A stretch of DNA of 64,000 nucleotides from Amycolatopsis sp. QT-25 (GTDB taxonomy: Bacteria; Actinomycetota; Actinomycetes; Mycobacteriales; Pseudonocardiaceae). The DNA lies in contig NZ_CP120210.1 of the NCBI RefSeq assembly GCF_029369745.1, positions 4,402,001 through 4,466,000 on the forward strand. Direction: 5' to 3'. Positions 42,301 through 50,600 of this stretch are shown here, one piece after another; the first letter of the stretch is position 1, and every line of letters starts with the position of its first letter. Made by a program: the position numbers and the translations under genes. Under the pieces are notes generated by a model. It was not told where the DNA came from and made no database searches. It saw only the letters and a program-made list of their open reading frames with translations.

Positions 42301-43320
42301 ATGGGGGCGGACGAGCTGCTGAGCTTGGCGAGGACCGGTGACGGCGAGGCGTTCCGAGAACTCGTCGCGCCGCACCGCCGTGAGCTGCAGGTGCACTGCT
42401 ACCGCATCTTGGGCTCCGTGCAGGACGCCGAGGATCTGCTGCAGGAGACGTTGCTGGCCGCGTGGCGCGGGATCGGCGCGTACGAGGAACGCGCGTCCGT
42501 GCGCACCTGGCTCTACCGGATCGCGACCAACCGCTGCCTCAACGCGCTGCGGGCAGGCGACCGCCGCCCGTACGACCACGCGGCCTACCGGCCGGAGGTC
42601 CCGTTGCCCGAGCCGTCGCGCCGCCGCCCGGAACCCAGCTGGCTGGAGCCTTACCCCGACGTCCTGCTCGACGGGATCGCCGATCAGATGCCTGGCCCGG
42701 AGGCGCGCTACGAGGCCAGGGAGTCGATCTCGCTCGCGTTCCTGGCGGCACTCCAGCAACTTCCGCCGAAGCAGCGGGCCGTGCTGGTGCTCCGGGACGT
42801 CCTCGGGTTCCGCCCCGCCGAGGTGGCGGGGATCCTCGACACCACCGAGAACGCCGTGACCAGCGCGCTGAACCGGGCGCGTTCGGCGCTGGCCAGAGAA
42901 ATGCCGGATGACCGCCGTGAGACCGCTCCCCTGCCGGATTCGCCGCGGGAACGCCGGATCGTCGACGAGTTCGCCCGCGCCTTCGAGGCCGGTGACGTCG
43001 AGGCCATCGTGGCGCTGCTGACCGACGACGCGTGGCTGACCATGCCCCCGCTTCCCCTGGAGTACCAGGGTCCGGACGCCGTCGGGCACTTCCTGGCGAC
43101 CGTCGCGCTCCGCGACGACCGGCGGTACTCGCTGATCCCGACCCGCGCGAACGGTCAACCCGCCTTCGGCTGTTACCTCCGTGATCCGAGGACGCCGATC
43201 GGGCACGCGCACGGGGTGCTCGTGCTGGAACTGGCGGGCGACCGGGTCACCGCGGTGACCCGGTTCCTCGACAACTCACTGCTCGCCGCTTTCGGGCTTC
43301 CCCGCTCGCTGCGCGGCTGA
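42301..43320 (+). CDS. ECF-type RNA polymerase sigma factor with SnoaL-like C-terminus
   Basis: 339 residues. Sigma region 2 (FRELVAPHRRELQVHCYRIL, QDAEDLLQETLLAAWRGIGA), region 4 (LAALQQLPPKQRAVLVLRDV, EVAGILDTTENAVTSALNRA) and a C-terminal SnoaL-like domain (VDEFARAFEAGDVEAIVALL). This is the SigG/ECF41-like architecture, in which the extra domain modulates activity. ATG 42301 with AGGAGGAAGG upstream. No anti-sigma gene adjacent. Confidence 0.9.
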   Translation: MGADELLSLARTGDGEAFRELVAPHRRELQVHCYRILGSVQDAEDLLQETLLAAWRGIGAYEERASVRTWLYRIATNRCLNALRAGDRRPYDHAAYRPEVPLPEPSRRRPEPSWLEPYPDVLLDGIADQMPGPEARYEARESISLAFLAALQQLPPKQRAVLVLRDVLGFRPAEVAGILDTTENAVTSALNRARSALAREMPDDRRETAPLPDSPRERRIVDEFARAFEAGDVEAIVALLTDDAWLTMPPLPLEYQGPDAVGHFLATVALRDDRRYSLIPTRANGQPAFGCYLRDPRTPIGHAHGVLVLELAGDRVTAVTRFLDNSLLAAFGLPRSLRG

Positions 43321-43387
43321 CTCCCGCACTTCCGTGGCCACGCCCCGCCGGGCGCGTGCCCGGTCACGCCCGAAAACACCTCCCGCC

Positions 43388-43656
43388 GAGGAGAAATCTC
43401 GACACCCGAACAGACGTGGGTTCTGGGGCTCGCGTCACTGGCGTCGTTCATGATGGCGCTGGACAGCCAGGTCGTGACGACGGCGCTGGGATCTGACCGC
43501 GTCGATCGAGCAACTCGAATGGACCGTCAACGCCTACAACCTCAGCTTCGCCGTCTGGCCGCGCTCCGGGAACTCGGCGTGGCACGGGTGTCGTATGGCC
43601 CGCGGTTCTATCGCGCGGCGCTGGAGGGTTTCCGGACGACCATCGGGAAGCTGTAG
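43388..43656 (+). pseudogene. Chimeric remnant: DHA2 exporter N-terminus joined to PEP-mutase C-terminus
   Basis: First part: STPEQTWVLGLASLASFMMA, LDSQVVTTALG (helix 1 of a DHA2 drug exporter), then after a frameshift TASIEQLEWTVNAYNLSFAV. At about 43552 the sequence changes to LAALRELGVARVSYGPRFYR and ends at a TAG, as in isocitrate-lyase/PEP-mutase family C-termini. The expected start codon after GAGGAGAA is ATC. It is the scar of a large deletion joining two genes. Confidence 0.6.
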
Positions 43657-43715
43657 CCCTGAAGGCCCGGGCCGGGGTGGTCGTGAGTGGCGATTCGGGT
43701 CGTCGAGAGGTAGGA

Positions 43716-44025
43716 CGAACTTGGCGTACTGAAGTCGGAGGCAGACGAGAAATCGCCGAAGGGGCCTGGCGTGACTTCAACAGTCCACAAGGGACGTCAC
43801 GACCCCCAGTGCCCGCTATACCGACGCCGTGGATTTCTCTCGCGGAGGTACTTGAAGGCCTCCTTTCTTGCGCCTAGCGCAGGAAGGAGGCCTTCAGGTA
43901 CCTCACGGTCGCCCCAGGCGCACCGGCGCAGCCACACCCCTGCCCGAAGTACGTGAAGGCCCGAGATCAGCCCAAGCCGGAATGCGATAGGTACCCAAGA
44001 CACTCTCGGCCCTGGCGTCCTCACC
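43716..44025. repeat. Dispersed non-coding repeat, copy B
   Basis: About 310 bp matching the reverse complement of 12075-12438, with one hairpin (43846-43903) and a deletion where copy A has its second hairpin. It fills the gap between the chimeric remnant and the serine hydrolase gene; no gene is present. Confidence 0.7.
43846..43903. repeat. AAGGCC-family hairpin in repeat B
   Basis: Arms AGGTACTTGAAGGCCTCCTT... and ...AAGGAGGCCTTCAGGTACCT, nearly perfect over 27-28 bp. Compared with the copy at 12252 several base pairs have changed on both arms together, so the pairing is kept. Confidence 0.75.
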
Positions 44026-44046
44026 ACTCACGCACCCCCGCACCCG

Positions 44047-45183
44047 TCACTTGCAGAATGCGGTGTCCACAGTGGCCATGACCGCATTGGCACCCTTCTC
44101 CGTGTCGCCGAAGGTGCCCGGCATCGCGGTCACCGCGAGTCCCACGGTGCGGCCGTCTTCCGTTGCCCCACCGCGGGTTTCGAAGCCGTGGATGTCCCCG
44201 CCGTGCCCCCAGTACACGCCGCCGCAGCTGAGCGGGTTGCTCATCAGGCCGAGGCCGTATTTCGTTCCCGGGAACAGGGGCGCGTCGACCGTCTTCCGCA
44301 TTTCGGCCAGCTGAGGGGCGGGCAGCAGCCTGCCTTCGAGCAGTACCCGGAAGAACTTGCCGAGATCACTGGGCGTCGAGATCAGCTGCCCGGCGGCGCC
44401 GCCCCAGGACGGGTCCAGCTCGGTCGCGTCGATCACCTTGCCGGTGGCGGCGTTGCCGATGGCGTAACCCTGCGGATGCCGTCCCTGGATGGTCTGATCG
44501 CCGACCTGCGGCCAATAGGTGTGCTTCAGACCGGCCTTCTTGATCACGCGTTCGGTGATCTGCTCGTGGAGCGGGCGTCCGGTCACCTTCTCGATCAGCA
44601 TGCCCGCCAGCAGATAGCCGGTGTTGCTGTACTCCCACTTGGTGCCCGGGGCGAACTTCGCCGGATGACTCAAGGCCGCGGCGAGCAGTTCGTGGTTCGG
44701 CACGTACCGGTGCTGCACCTGCTCGAAGTTCTCCAGCCCGAGGTACTCGGTGTAGTTCGGCAACCCGCTGGTGTGCTGCAACAGCTGCCGGACGGTGATC
44801 TTGGTGGCGTCGATGCCCTCACCGCGCACGATCCCGGGAAGGTACTTCTCGATCGGCGTGTCCAGCTCCACCTTGCCCTCGGCCACCAGTTGCAGGACGG
44901 CGACCGCCGTGAACGTCTTGGTGTTGCTGCCCGCCCGCACGGTGCCGTCCCGTGGCACGGGCACCTGGCGATCGATCCGCGAGGAACCCGCGACCAGCGA
45001 CGCCGTACGTCTTCCATCGGCCACGTAGGCGAGGGCAGCCGGGAACTTCTCCTGACGCACCAACGAGTCGAGGCCTTTCTGCAGCTCGGGCCCCTTGGCC
45101 GGGGCCGCGTCCGCCGCCGTGGTCCACGCGGCGCCCATCAGCCCCGCCACCGTCAGGACCACGACACCCTTGCGTACTGTCAT
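44047..45183 (-). CDS. Secreted serine hydrolase (beta-lactamase / DD-carboxypeptidase fold)
   Basis: 378 residues. Signal peptide (VRKGVVVLTVAGLMGAAWTT, ending ADA), SNTK (nucleophile Ser), KWEYSNTGYLLAGMLIEK (YSN) and WGHGGDIHG (HxG). It is the same family as the gene at 203-1309 and also ends in a Cys near the C-terminus. ATG 45183 with AAGGAG upstream; longer frames upstream lack a signal peptide at the N-terminus. A 26-bp palindrome lies 82 bp upstream. Confidence 0.87.
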   Translation of the reverse strand: MTVRKGVVVLTVAGLMGAAWTTAADAAPAKGPELQKGLDSLVRQEKFPAALAYVADGRRTASLVAGSSRIDRQVPVPRDGTVRAGSNTKTFTAVAVLQLVAEGKVELDTPIEKYLPGIVRGEGIDATKITVRQLLQHTSGLPNYTEYLGLENFEQVQHRYVPNHELLAAALSHPAKFAPGTKWEYSNTGYLLAGMLIEKVTGRPLHEQITERVIKKAGLKHTYWPQVGDQTIQGRHPQGYAIGNAATGKVIDATELDPSWGGAAGQLISTPSDLGKFFRVLLEGRLLPAPQLAEMRKTVDAPLFPGTKYGLGLMSNPLSCGGVYWGHGGDIHGFETRGGATEDGRTVGLAVTAMPGTFGDTEKGANAVMATVDTAFCK

Positions 45184-45264
45184 GCGCACTCCTTGCTCGA
45201 CCGGATCGACGCCTACGATCGTGGTCGAATCGGGTGTGAAGATCAGCAGTGCAGGCTGCCGAAT

Positions 45265-45290
45265 CAGGGGTAGCGCTGGCGCTACCCCTG
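45265..45290. promoter_or_regulatory. Palindromic operator candidate
   Basis: CAGGGGTAGCGC (45265-45276), TG, GCGCTACCCCTG (45279-45290): perfect 12-bp arms in the 221-bp divergent region between the serine hydrolase and the gene at 45405. The short loop suits a protein dimer site better than a terminator. Confidence 0.5.
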
Positions 45291-45404
45291 GTCTTCCGTG
45301 AATATTTTTCCACCAGAATTCGTCCCACCATTGTCCGCGCGTCCGGTAGCTGGCTAAGGTCAGTTCGGTAAGTGGACTAGACCACCCGAGGCCGGGAGGC
45401 GACG

Positions 45405-45899
45405 ATGCCCCTCGACGAACAGCAGACCTGGGCAATGCTGCGAGAGCTGGACGAACCCGGCCACTGGGAGGTGCCGCACGACTTCGACGGACCGGCCGAA
45501 CGGGCTCGATTCGAGCGACTGGCCGAACGGTTCGGCCGCCGATTCGGCTGCGTCTGCGCTGTCGAGCGCCACGTCCAGGACGCCAGTCACCTCGGCAGGA
45601 TCGTGATCCCGGCGAGCGCGACCGCCGCCCGGGACCAGGTGACCGTCACGATCAGCAATTTCGGCGGTCTCGTCGCGGTGACACTGGGAGATCCGGGCAG
45701 CTACGACGAAGACGAGGAACGGGAGTTCTTCCCGGCGCCGGTCCGAAGACAGGTGGAAGACGAGCTGGAGGCGCTCGGCTACCTGCCCGTCTCCGAACAC
45801 CCGTTGTGGACCAAGTACACGGGAATCAGCGGATTCGACGCCCTCTACCCCCCGGACCGGCCGCCGTCGTGGTGGGACCGGTTCTTCGACTACCTCTAG
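45405..45899 (+). CDS. Unknown acidic protein
   Basis: 164 residues, ATG 45405 with GGAGGCGACG upstream. Soluble, acidic, aromatic-rich C-terminus (PPSWWDRFFDYL). VTVTISNFGGLVAVTLGD suggests a beta core. No family recognised; it resembles small immunity-like or cytosolic proteins of unknown role. Confidence 0.65.
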   Translation: MPLDEQQTWAMLRELDEPGHWEVPHDFDGPAERARFERLAERFGRRFGCVCAVERHVQDASHLGRIVIPASATAARDQVTVTISNFGGLVAVTLGDPGSYDEDEEREFFPAPVRRQVEDELEALGYLPVSEHPLWTKYTGISGFDALYPPDRPPSWWDRFFDYL

Positions 45900-45982
45900 G
45901 CGTCGCCCGGCGCGAGCGCGCCGGCGAGTCCCGCCGCGTTCGGCACGCTGACGAGCACCTCGTCGAACGGGAGCCCGGCCAC

Positions 45983-46209
45983 GAGCCGGGGACCCGGTTC
46001 GGGCAACGCGACGACGATCGCTACTGGCACGTCGCCGGAATGGTCCACCTGAACCGGAACGACCCCGCGCTCTTGGTGCACCGGCGGGCCGGGACCTACT
46101 GACGCTCGATCTCGGACGTCCGGTGAGCCGGGTGCTCGTCGCCGCGATCACGATGTTCGGAGTGCTCCCCGGGCTCGGCATCGGCACGTTGCCCGAGAAG
46201 GGCGCCTGA
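45983..46209 (+). pseudogene. DUF5808-type membrane protein remnant
   Basis: One frame gives RFGQRDDDRYWHVAGMVHLN, RNDPALLVHRRAGTY and a stop; the +1/-1 frame continues TLDLGRPVSRVLVAAITMFG to a stop at 46207. Together these resemble the DUF5808 C-terminal region followed by a membrane helix. The upstream part (45900-45982) is not recognisable. Confidence 0.5.
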
Positions 46210-46220
46210 TCACAGGGCGT

Positions 46221-46226
46221 TACCCT
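46221..46226 (+). promoter_or_regulatory. -10 hexamer TACCCT of the DUF5997 gene
   Basis: TANNNT hexamer ending 6 nt before ATG 46233, no RBS; leaderless arrangement. Confidence 0.4.
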
Positions 46227-46232
46227 GAAGCC

Positions 46233-46610
46233 ATGACGTCGCAGAAAACCCCTCAAACGATGAAGCCCGCGACAGCGGCGAAGAAGCTGGGTGTGTACCT
46301 GGAGGCAACCCCGGCGGAGTTCCAGGAGGGGGTCGTCTCCCGCGACGAACTGAACACGCTGCAGGCCGAACCGCCCGAGTGGCTGCGGGAGCTCCGCCGC
46401 ACGGGGCCGCACCCGCGGCCGGTCATCGCGGCGAAGCTGGGCATCTCCATCAGCGGCCTGGCGCGCGGCGGGATCACCGAGGCCCTCACCACCGAGCAGA
46501 TCGACGAGATCAAGACCGCCGCCCCGGATTGGCTGAAGCGGGAGCGCGAGACCCACGCCGAGGTCCGCAAGGAAGAGGCGCGGGTCAAGGCCGCCCGTAG
46601 CGAAAGCTAG
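46233..46610 (+). CDS. DUF5997 family protein
   Basis: 125 residues: MKPATAAKKLGVYLEATPAE, FQEGVVSRDELNTLQAEPPE, GPHPRPVIAAKLGISISGLA, ending with a Glu/Lys-rich helix. The repeated short helices resemble a DNA- or partner-binding fold. Function unknown. Convergent with the LysR-like gene (4-bp overlap at the stops). Confidence 0.87.
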   Translation: MTSQKTPQTMKPATAAKKLGVYLEATPAEFQEGVVSRDELNTLQAEPPEWLRELRRTGPHPRPVIAAKLGISISGLARGGITEALTTEQIDEIKTAAPDWLKRERETHAEVRKEEARVKAARSES

Positions 46611-47350
46611 CCCCGGCGGCGGCGCTTGCCGCCCTTGGCCGCTCCGCGCTGTCCAGGCTGCGGTCTCCGGCCGGCGGTCTGCGGGCGCTTGCTCTTCGCC
46701 GGCGCCTTCTTTTCCGGTGTCTGCTTCTCCGGGGCCGGCTGCCGACCCCGGGTGCTGTTGACGGTCCGGCCGCGGACGATCCCGATGAACTGTTCCATCA
46801 GGTCGGAGGTCTCTTCGTCCGGCCAGGACAACGCGACGCCGGATTCGGGGGTGCCGGAGATCGGACGGTAGGTCAGGTCACGCCGGTGGTGCAGCCGGGC
46901 TAGCGACTGCGGGACGACCAGGACCCCGACACCGGCGGCGACCAGCTCGACGGCGTCCGCCGTGGTGGCGGGGCGTTCCAGCGCGGGTTTCCCCGCCGGC
47001 CGCTCCCAGTCCAGCGTGTCGTCGAGCGGGTGCAGCACGACGTCGTCGGCGATGTCGTCGACGGAGACCTCGTCCGCGGCGGCGACCAGGTGATCCTTGG
47101 GGACGACCACGACGGTCGTCTCGGTGTAGAGCGGGATCGCGTGCAGTCCCTCGCGCTCGATCGGCAGCCTCAGCAGGACGGCGTCCACCTCGCGCTCCCG
47201 CACCAGCGTGGCGGCCTCGGCCGCGGTCGTCTGGACGAGCTCGAGCGGGACGTCGGGCGACCGCTCGTTCCAGATCCGGACCCACTTCGAGGGCGTCACG
47301 CCGGGGACGTACGCGAGCTTGAAGGAGACGGGTGTGTCCGGGCCGGTCAT
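46607..47350 (-). CDS. LysR substrate-binding domain protein without HTH
   Basis: 247 residues. Only the effector domain of a LysR-type regulator is present (FKLAYVPGVTPSKWVRIWNE, LVREREVDAVLLRLPIEREG, TADAVELVAAGVGVLVVPQS). The HTH is absent and ATG 47350 is fixed by TAACCT 7 nt upstream. A basic tail of about 55 residues (KKAPAKSKRPQ ... GGKRRRRG) replaces it and could bind nucleic acid. Convergent with DUF5997, a pairing that looks functional. Confidence 0.82.
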   Translation of the reverse strand: MTGPDTPVSFKLAYVPGVTPSKWVRIWNERSPDVPLELVQTTAAEAATLVREREVDAVLLRLPIEREGLHAIPLYTETTVVVVPKDHLVAAADEVSVDDIADDVVLHPLDDTLDWERPAGKPALERPATTADAVELVAAGVGVLVVPQSLARLHHRRDLTYRPISGTPESGVALSWPDEETSDLMEQFIGIVRGRTVNSTRGRQPAPEKQTPEKKAPAKSKRPQTAGRRPQPGQRGAAKGGKRRRRG

Positions 47351-47357
47351 GGGGGCA

Positions 47358-47363
47358 AGGTTA
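47358..47363 (-). promoter_or_regulatory. -10 hexamer TAACCT of the LysR-like gene
   Basis: On the minus strand TAACCT ends 7 nt before ATG 47350; leaderless arrangement. Confidence 0.45.
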
Positions 47364-47414
47364 CCGGGCGTGAGGTGACCGGTCGCAGGCACGCGCGACG
47401 CGCACCCCATCGGT

Positions 47415-47465
47415 CCGTGAAGGACTCCTTGAGGGACTCTGGGTCCCTCAAGGAGTCCTTCACGG
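47415..47465. terminator. 22-bp perfect hairpin
   Basis: 47415-47436 (CCGTGAAGGACTCCTTGAGG...) pairs perfectly with 47444-47465 around a 7-nt loop. It sits between the LysR-like gene and a LacI remnant. It differs in sequence from the AAGGCC family. Confidence 0.7.
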
Positions 47466-47504
47466 GCTTGGCGGGCCGCTCACGACGAGCCTGCCGCGGA
47501 GTCC

Positions 47505-47741
47505 GGGGCGCGGCGGATGGGCAAGGACATGGCGATCGTCGGCTTCGACAACGACGAGGAAAGCGCGTACAGCCTGCCCTCTCTCACGACCATCGCGCCG
47601 GACAGGGCGGCGATCGCGCGGACCGCGGCCCATCTGCTGCGGCGGCGTATCGCGGGCGGGAGCGACCTCGAACCGGAAGACGGCCCAACGTCGTTCTCGC
47701 TGGAGATCCGGAACAGCACGATCGTCCGACACCGCAACTAG
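47505..47741 (+). pseudogene. C-terminal remnant of a LacI-family regulator
   Basis: The frame reads GKDMAIVGFDNDEESAYSLP, SLTTIAPDRAAIARTAAHLL, RRRIAGG and ends with LEIRNSTIVRHRN. This is the last part of a LacI/PurR effector domain. HTH and most of the domain are missing. Confidence 0.65.
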
Positions 47742-47777
47742 GTGACTAATTGCGGAGTTTCGCGGCGCGTTTCGGGG

Positions 47778-47963
47778 GATCGCCACCTTCGTCACCTCGT
47801 CGCCGGGCTGGTCTACGCGGCGATCGCGGTCATCGGCTTCCCTTGAGGGTGGACGGTCACCCTCCGGTCGATCGGGCCGGCCGCCCTCGGGCTGCTCGCC
47901 GCCTTCGGGATCCGCGCCCTTTACCGTCGCGGGCCAGGCTTGGTCTCCCGGACGACGCGGTAG
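47778..47963 (+). pseudogene. Possible small membrane-protein remnant with internal stop
   Basis: The same frame gives HLVAGLVYAAIAVIGFP, a TGA, then SIGPAALGLLAAFGIRALYR up to TAG 47961. It looks like two helices split by a nonsense mutation. The 3' end overlaps the convergent ABM gene. Confidence 0.3.
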
Positions 47964-48274
47964 CGCGGATTCGCGCTCACCCGTGACTCGACCTCGCCGG
48001 GCAGGCCGTCGAGTGCCGCTTGGATGGCCGCGAGCCTGCCCGCGGTGTCCGACGTCTCCTCGAAATGCCGGTAGTCCGCCTCGCTGGCCCAGCTGACGAC
48101 GTTGACGACCCGCGTCCCGTCCACGCTCGCGTGGAACCGCGCCGAGACGTAGCCGGGGTGGAACCGGACCCAGCGGTCCTGGATCTCGGCGAAGGCCTCC
48201 ACCAGCGCCGCCTGGGTCTCCGGTCCGTCCACGGCGTACTCGATGATCGAGTAGAAACCCTTGTCCTCGCTCAT
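47921..48274 (-). CDS. Antibiotic-biosynthesis-monooxygenase (ABM) fold protein
   Basis: 117 residues, ferredoxin-like ABM domain (FYSIIEYAVDGPETQAALVE, FHPGYVSARFHASVDGTRVV, NVVSWASEADYRHF). Usually a small cofactor-free oxygenase or stress protein. ATG 48274 with AGGAG 6 nt upstream. Confidence 0.8.
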   Translation of the reverse strand: MSEDKGFYSIIEYAVDGPETQAALVEAFAEIQDRWVRFHPGYVSARFHASVDGTRVVNVVSWASEADYRHFEETSDTAGRLAAIQAALDGLPGEVESRVSANPRYRVVRETKPGPRR

Positions 48275-48413
48275 ATTCGCTCCTCGAAGTTGTTGGTCAA
48301 CCCAGGTTTCACCCTCGACCTCGGTGGAGATCAAGAGTGATCTGCCCGACACAACGGACATATTGCTCCGGCCGGACCTGGTGGAAAGCGGTCCCCTCGG
48401 CAAGGATCGCCCG

Positions 48414-49181
48414 ATGCGCGACAGCAAGACGTTCGACCTGATCGCCCGAGGCGGGCTCATCTGCTACGCGGTCGTGCACCTCCTCGTCGCATGGCTCGCG
48501 GCGCAGGTCGCACTCGGCGACAAGGCGAAGGCGGACAAGGCGGGCGCGCTGCAGATGGTGGTCGCCGAGGGCGGCGCGTGGCTGCTCTGGCTGATCGCGG
48601 CCGGGCTGGCCGTGCTGGCGTTGTGGCAGCTCAGCGAGGCGATCATCGGCCACCGGCACGTGGAGGCGAGGCGGCGGACGGTGCGCCGGATCGTCAGCGG
48701 GATCGAAGTCGTGCTGTACGGTCTCGTGTCCTACAGCGCGGTGAAGATCGCCGTCGCGGGCGCGGACGACGGGCAGGGCTCGTTCGTCGCCGGGCTCCTC
48801 GCGAAGTCGTACGGACAGGTTCTGGTCACCTGCGCCGGGGTGGCCGTGGTCGCGGTGGCGGTCTTCCTCGCCCAGCGCGGATTCCGGAAGACCTTCGTTC
48901 GCGAGCTCGACTTCGGCGGCGCCTCCCGGTCCGCCCGGACCACGACGATCCGGCTCGGGCAGATCGGCTGGATCGCGCTCTCCGCCGCGTACGGCACCAT
49001 CGGCGTGCTGACGATCATCGCCGCGGTCACCTTCGACCCGGCCAAGGCGAGCGGCCTCGACGCCGCACTGAAGACGCTCGCCGCCCAGCCGTACGGTGGC
49101 CCGATGCTCCTCGTGCTCGCGTCCGGGATCGCCGCGTTCGGCGCGTTCGCGCTGCTGGACGCGCGTTTCCGCAAGATCTGA
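48414..49181 (+). CDS. DUF1206 membrane protein
   Basis: 255 residues with six helices in three repeated pairs, each beginning with a similar Arg-Gly/Gln-Gly turn (LIARGGLICYAVVHLLVAWL, GIEVVLYGLVSYSAVKIAVA, LGQIGWIALSAAYGTIGVLT). Function unknown. ATG 48414 is the first start after the divergent ABM gene; the longer frame from 48261 has an unlikely polar extension. Confidence 0.88.
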   Translation: MRDSKTFDLIARGGLICYAVVHLLVAWLAAQVALGDKAKADKAGALQMVVAEGGAWLLWLIAAGLAVLALWQLSEAIIGHRHVEARRRTVRRIVSGIEVVLYGLVSYSAVKIAVAGADDGQGSFVAGLLAKSYGQVLVTCAGVAVVAVAVFLAQRGFRKTFVRELDFGGASRSARTTTIRLGQIGWIALSAAYGTIGVLTIIAAVTFDPAKASGLDAALKTLAAQPYGGPMLLVLASGIAAFGAFALLDARFRKI

Positions 49182-49232
49182 GCTGCCCGGCGAACCGACC
49201 TGTGGCACCGTGTCAGACGTCTGGAGGTCGTG

Positions 49233-50582
49233 ATGGCAGGTGTGGTCGAGCGGATCCGTGAGCGCGGCGAGGACGATCGGCAGACGCGGATCGTCGAAGT
49301 GCTGGTGGAGGCCTTCGAAGACCTCATGCACGCGGACGCCGACGCGTTCCGCCGCAAGTTCCGGAAGATGGCGGCCGCCCCGTTCGCCTTCTACCGGGGT
49401 TCGGCGTGCCTGTTCTACGCGGACATGGCACACGAGCACGATCCGTGGGCGAACGAGAAGACCGGCCGGGTGTGGATCCAGGGCGATCTGCACGCCGAGA
49501 ACTTCGGCAGCTACATGGATTCGTCCGGAACGCTGGTGTTCGACGTCAACGATTTCGACGAGGCTTACCTCGGATGCTTCACCTGGGACCTCAAACGGCT
49601 GGCCGCCAGTGTCGCACTGCTGGCGTGGAGCAAGGCGATCTCCGACGACGACATCGAGACACTGATCGGCACTTATCTGCGCGCCTACGTCAAGCAGGTC
49701 CGCGAGTACGCCGAGCGGCCCGGCGACGAACTCGTCCGGCTCCAGCTCGACAGCACCGAGGGCGTCCTGCACGACATCCTGCTCAGAGCCCGCCTCAAGA
49801 CCCGGATCGGTCTGCTCGACGAGCTGACCAGCGTGGAGGACTACGACCGCCGGTTCCGGCACGGGCCGGGCGTGCGGGTGCTCGAGCGGGCCGAACACGA
49901 CGTCGCGACCACGGCGTTCGAGTCCTATCTGGACACGATCCCGGAGCACAAGCGGTTCGGCAGCATCACCTATCGCGTGAAGGACATCGTCGGCCGGACC
50001 GGCTTCGGCATCGGCTCGGCCGGGTTGCCCGCGTACAACATCCTCGTCGAAGGCCGGACACAGGCACTCGAAAACGACGTCGTCCTGTCGATGAAACAAG
50101 GGAACGTGGCGGCGCCCAGCCGGATCGTGGCCGAGAAGAGCATCCGCGAGTACTTCGCCAACGAGGGGCACCGCACCGCCGTGTCCCAGCGCGCGTTGCA
50201 GGCGCACGCCGATCCTTGGCTCGGGTACACGGAGATCGACGGGACGGGGTTTGTCGTCTCGGAGTTGTCGCCCTACGTCGACGACCTGGACTGGTCGGAG
50301 CTGACCGAGCCGTCGGAGATGGGGCCGGTGCTCGGCCATCTCGGCCGGGCCACCGCGAAGATGCACTGTGTGTCCGATGCGGACTCCGAGCAGACACTGG
50401 TCGATTTCCAGAGCGAAGAGGCCATCGCCGGGGCCATCGGTGATCGCGAGGACGAGTTCGTCCGCGAGCTGACCGAATTCGGGATGGGCTACGCCGAGCA
50501 GTCGCGGGAGGATCACCGGTTGTTCGTGGACGCCTTCCGCGGTGGGAAGATCCCCGCCGTCCGGCCCGCCGCGGAGGGCTGA
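49233..50582 (+). CDS. DUF2252 family protein (kinase-like fold)
   Basis: 449 residues. MAAAPFAFYRGSACLFYADM, VWIQGDLHAENFGSYMD and FDVNDFDEAYLGCFTWDLKR are the family landmarks; HxEN and DxND look like a kinase-type catalytic loop and metal site. Biochemical role unknown. ATG 49233 with GGAGGT 4 nt upstream (GTG 49230 would overlap the RBS). Confidence 0.88.
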   Translation: MAGVVERIRERGEDDRQTRIVEVLVEAFEDLMHADADAFRRKFRKMAAAPFAFYRGSACLFYADMAHEHDPWANEKTGRVWIQGDLHAENFGSYMDSSGTLVFDVNDFDEAYLGCFTWDLKRLAASVALLAWSKAISDDDIETLIGTYLRAYVKQVREYAERPGDELVRLQLDSTEGVLHDILLRARLKTRIGLLDELTSVEDYDRRFRHGPGVRVLERAEHDVATTAFESYLDTIPEHKRFGSITYRVKDIVGRTGFGIGSAGLPAYNILVEGRTQALENDVVLSMKQGNVAAPSRIVAEKSIREYFANEGHRTAVSQRALQAHADPWLGYTEIDGTGFVVSELSPYVDDLDWSELTEPSEMGPVLGHLGRATAKMHCVSDADSEQTLVDFQSEEAIAGAIGDREDEFVRELTEFGMGYAEQSREDHRLFVDAFRGGKIPAVRPAAEG

Positions 50583-50600
50583 CCGGACGGCCAGGGCCCG

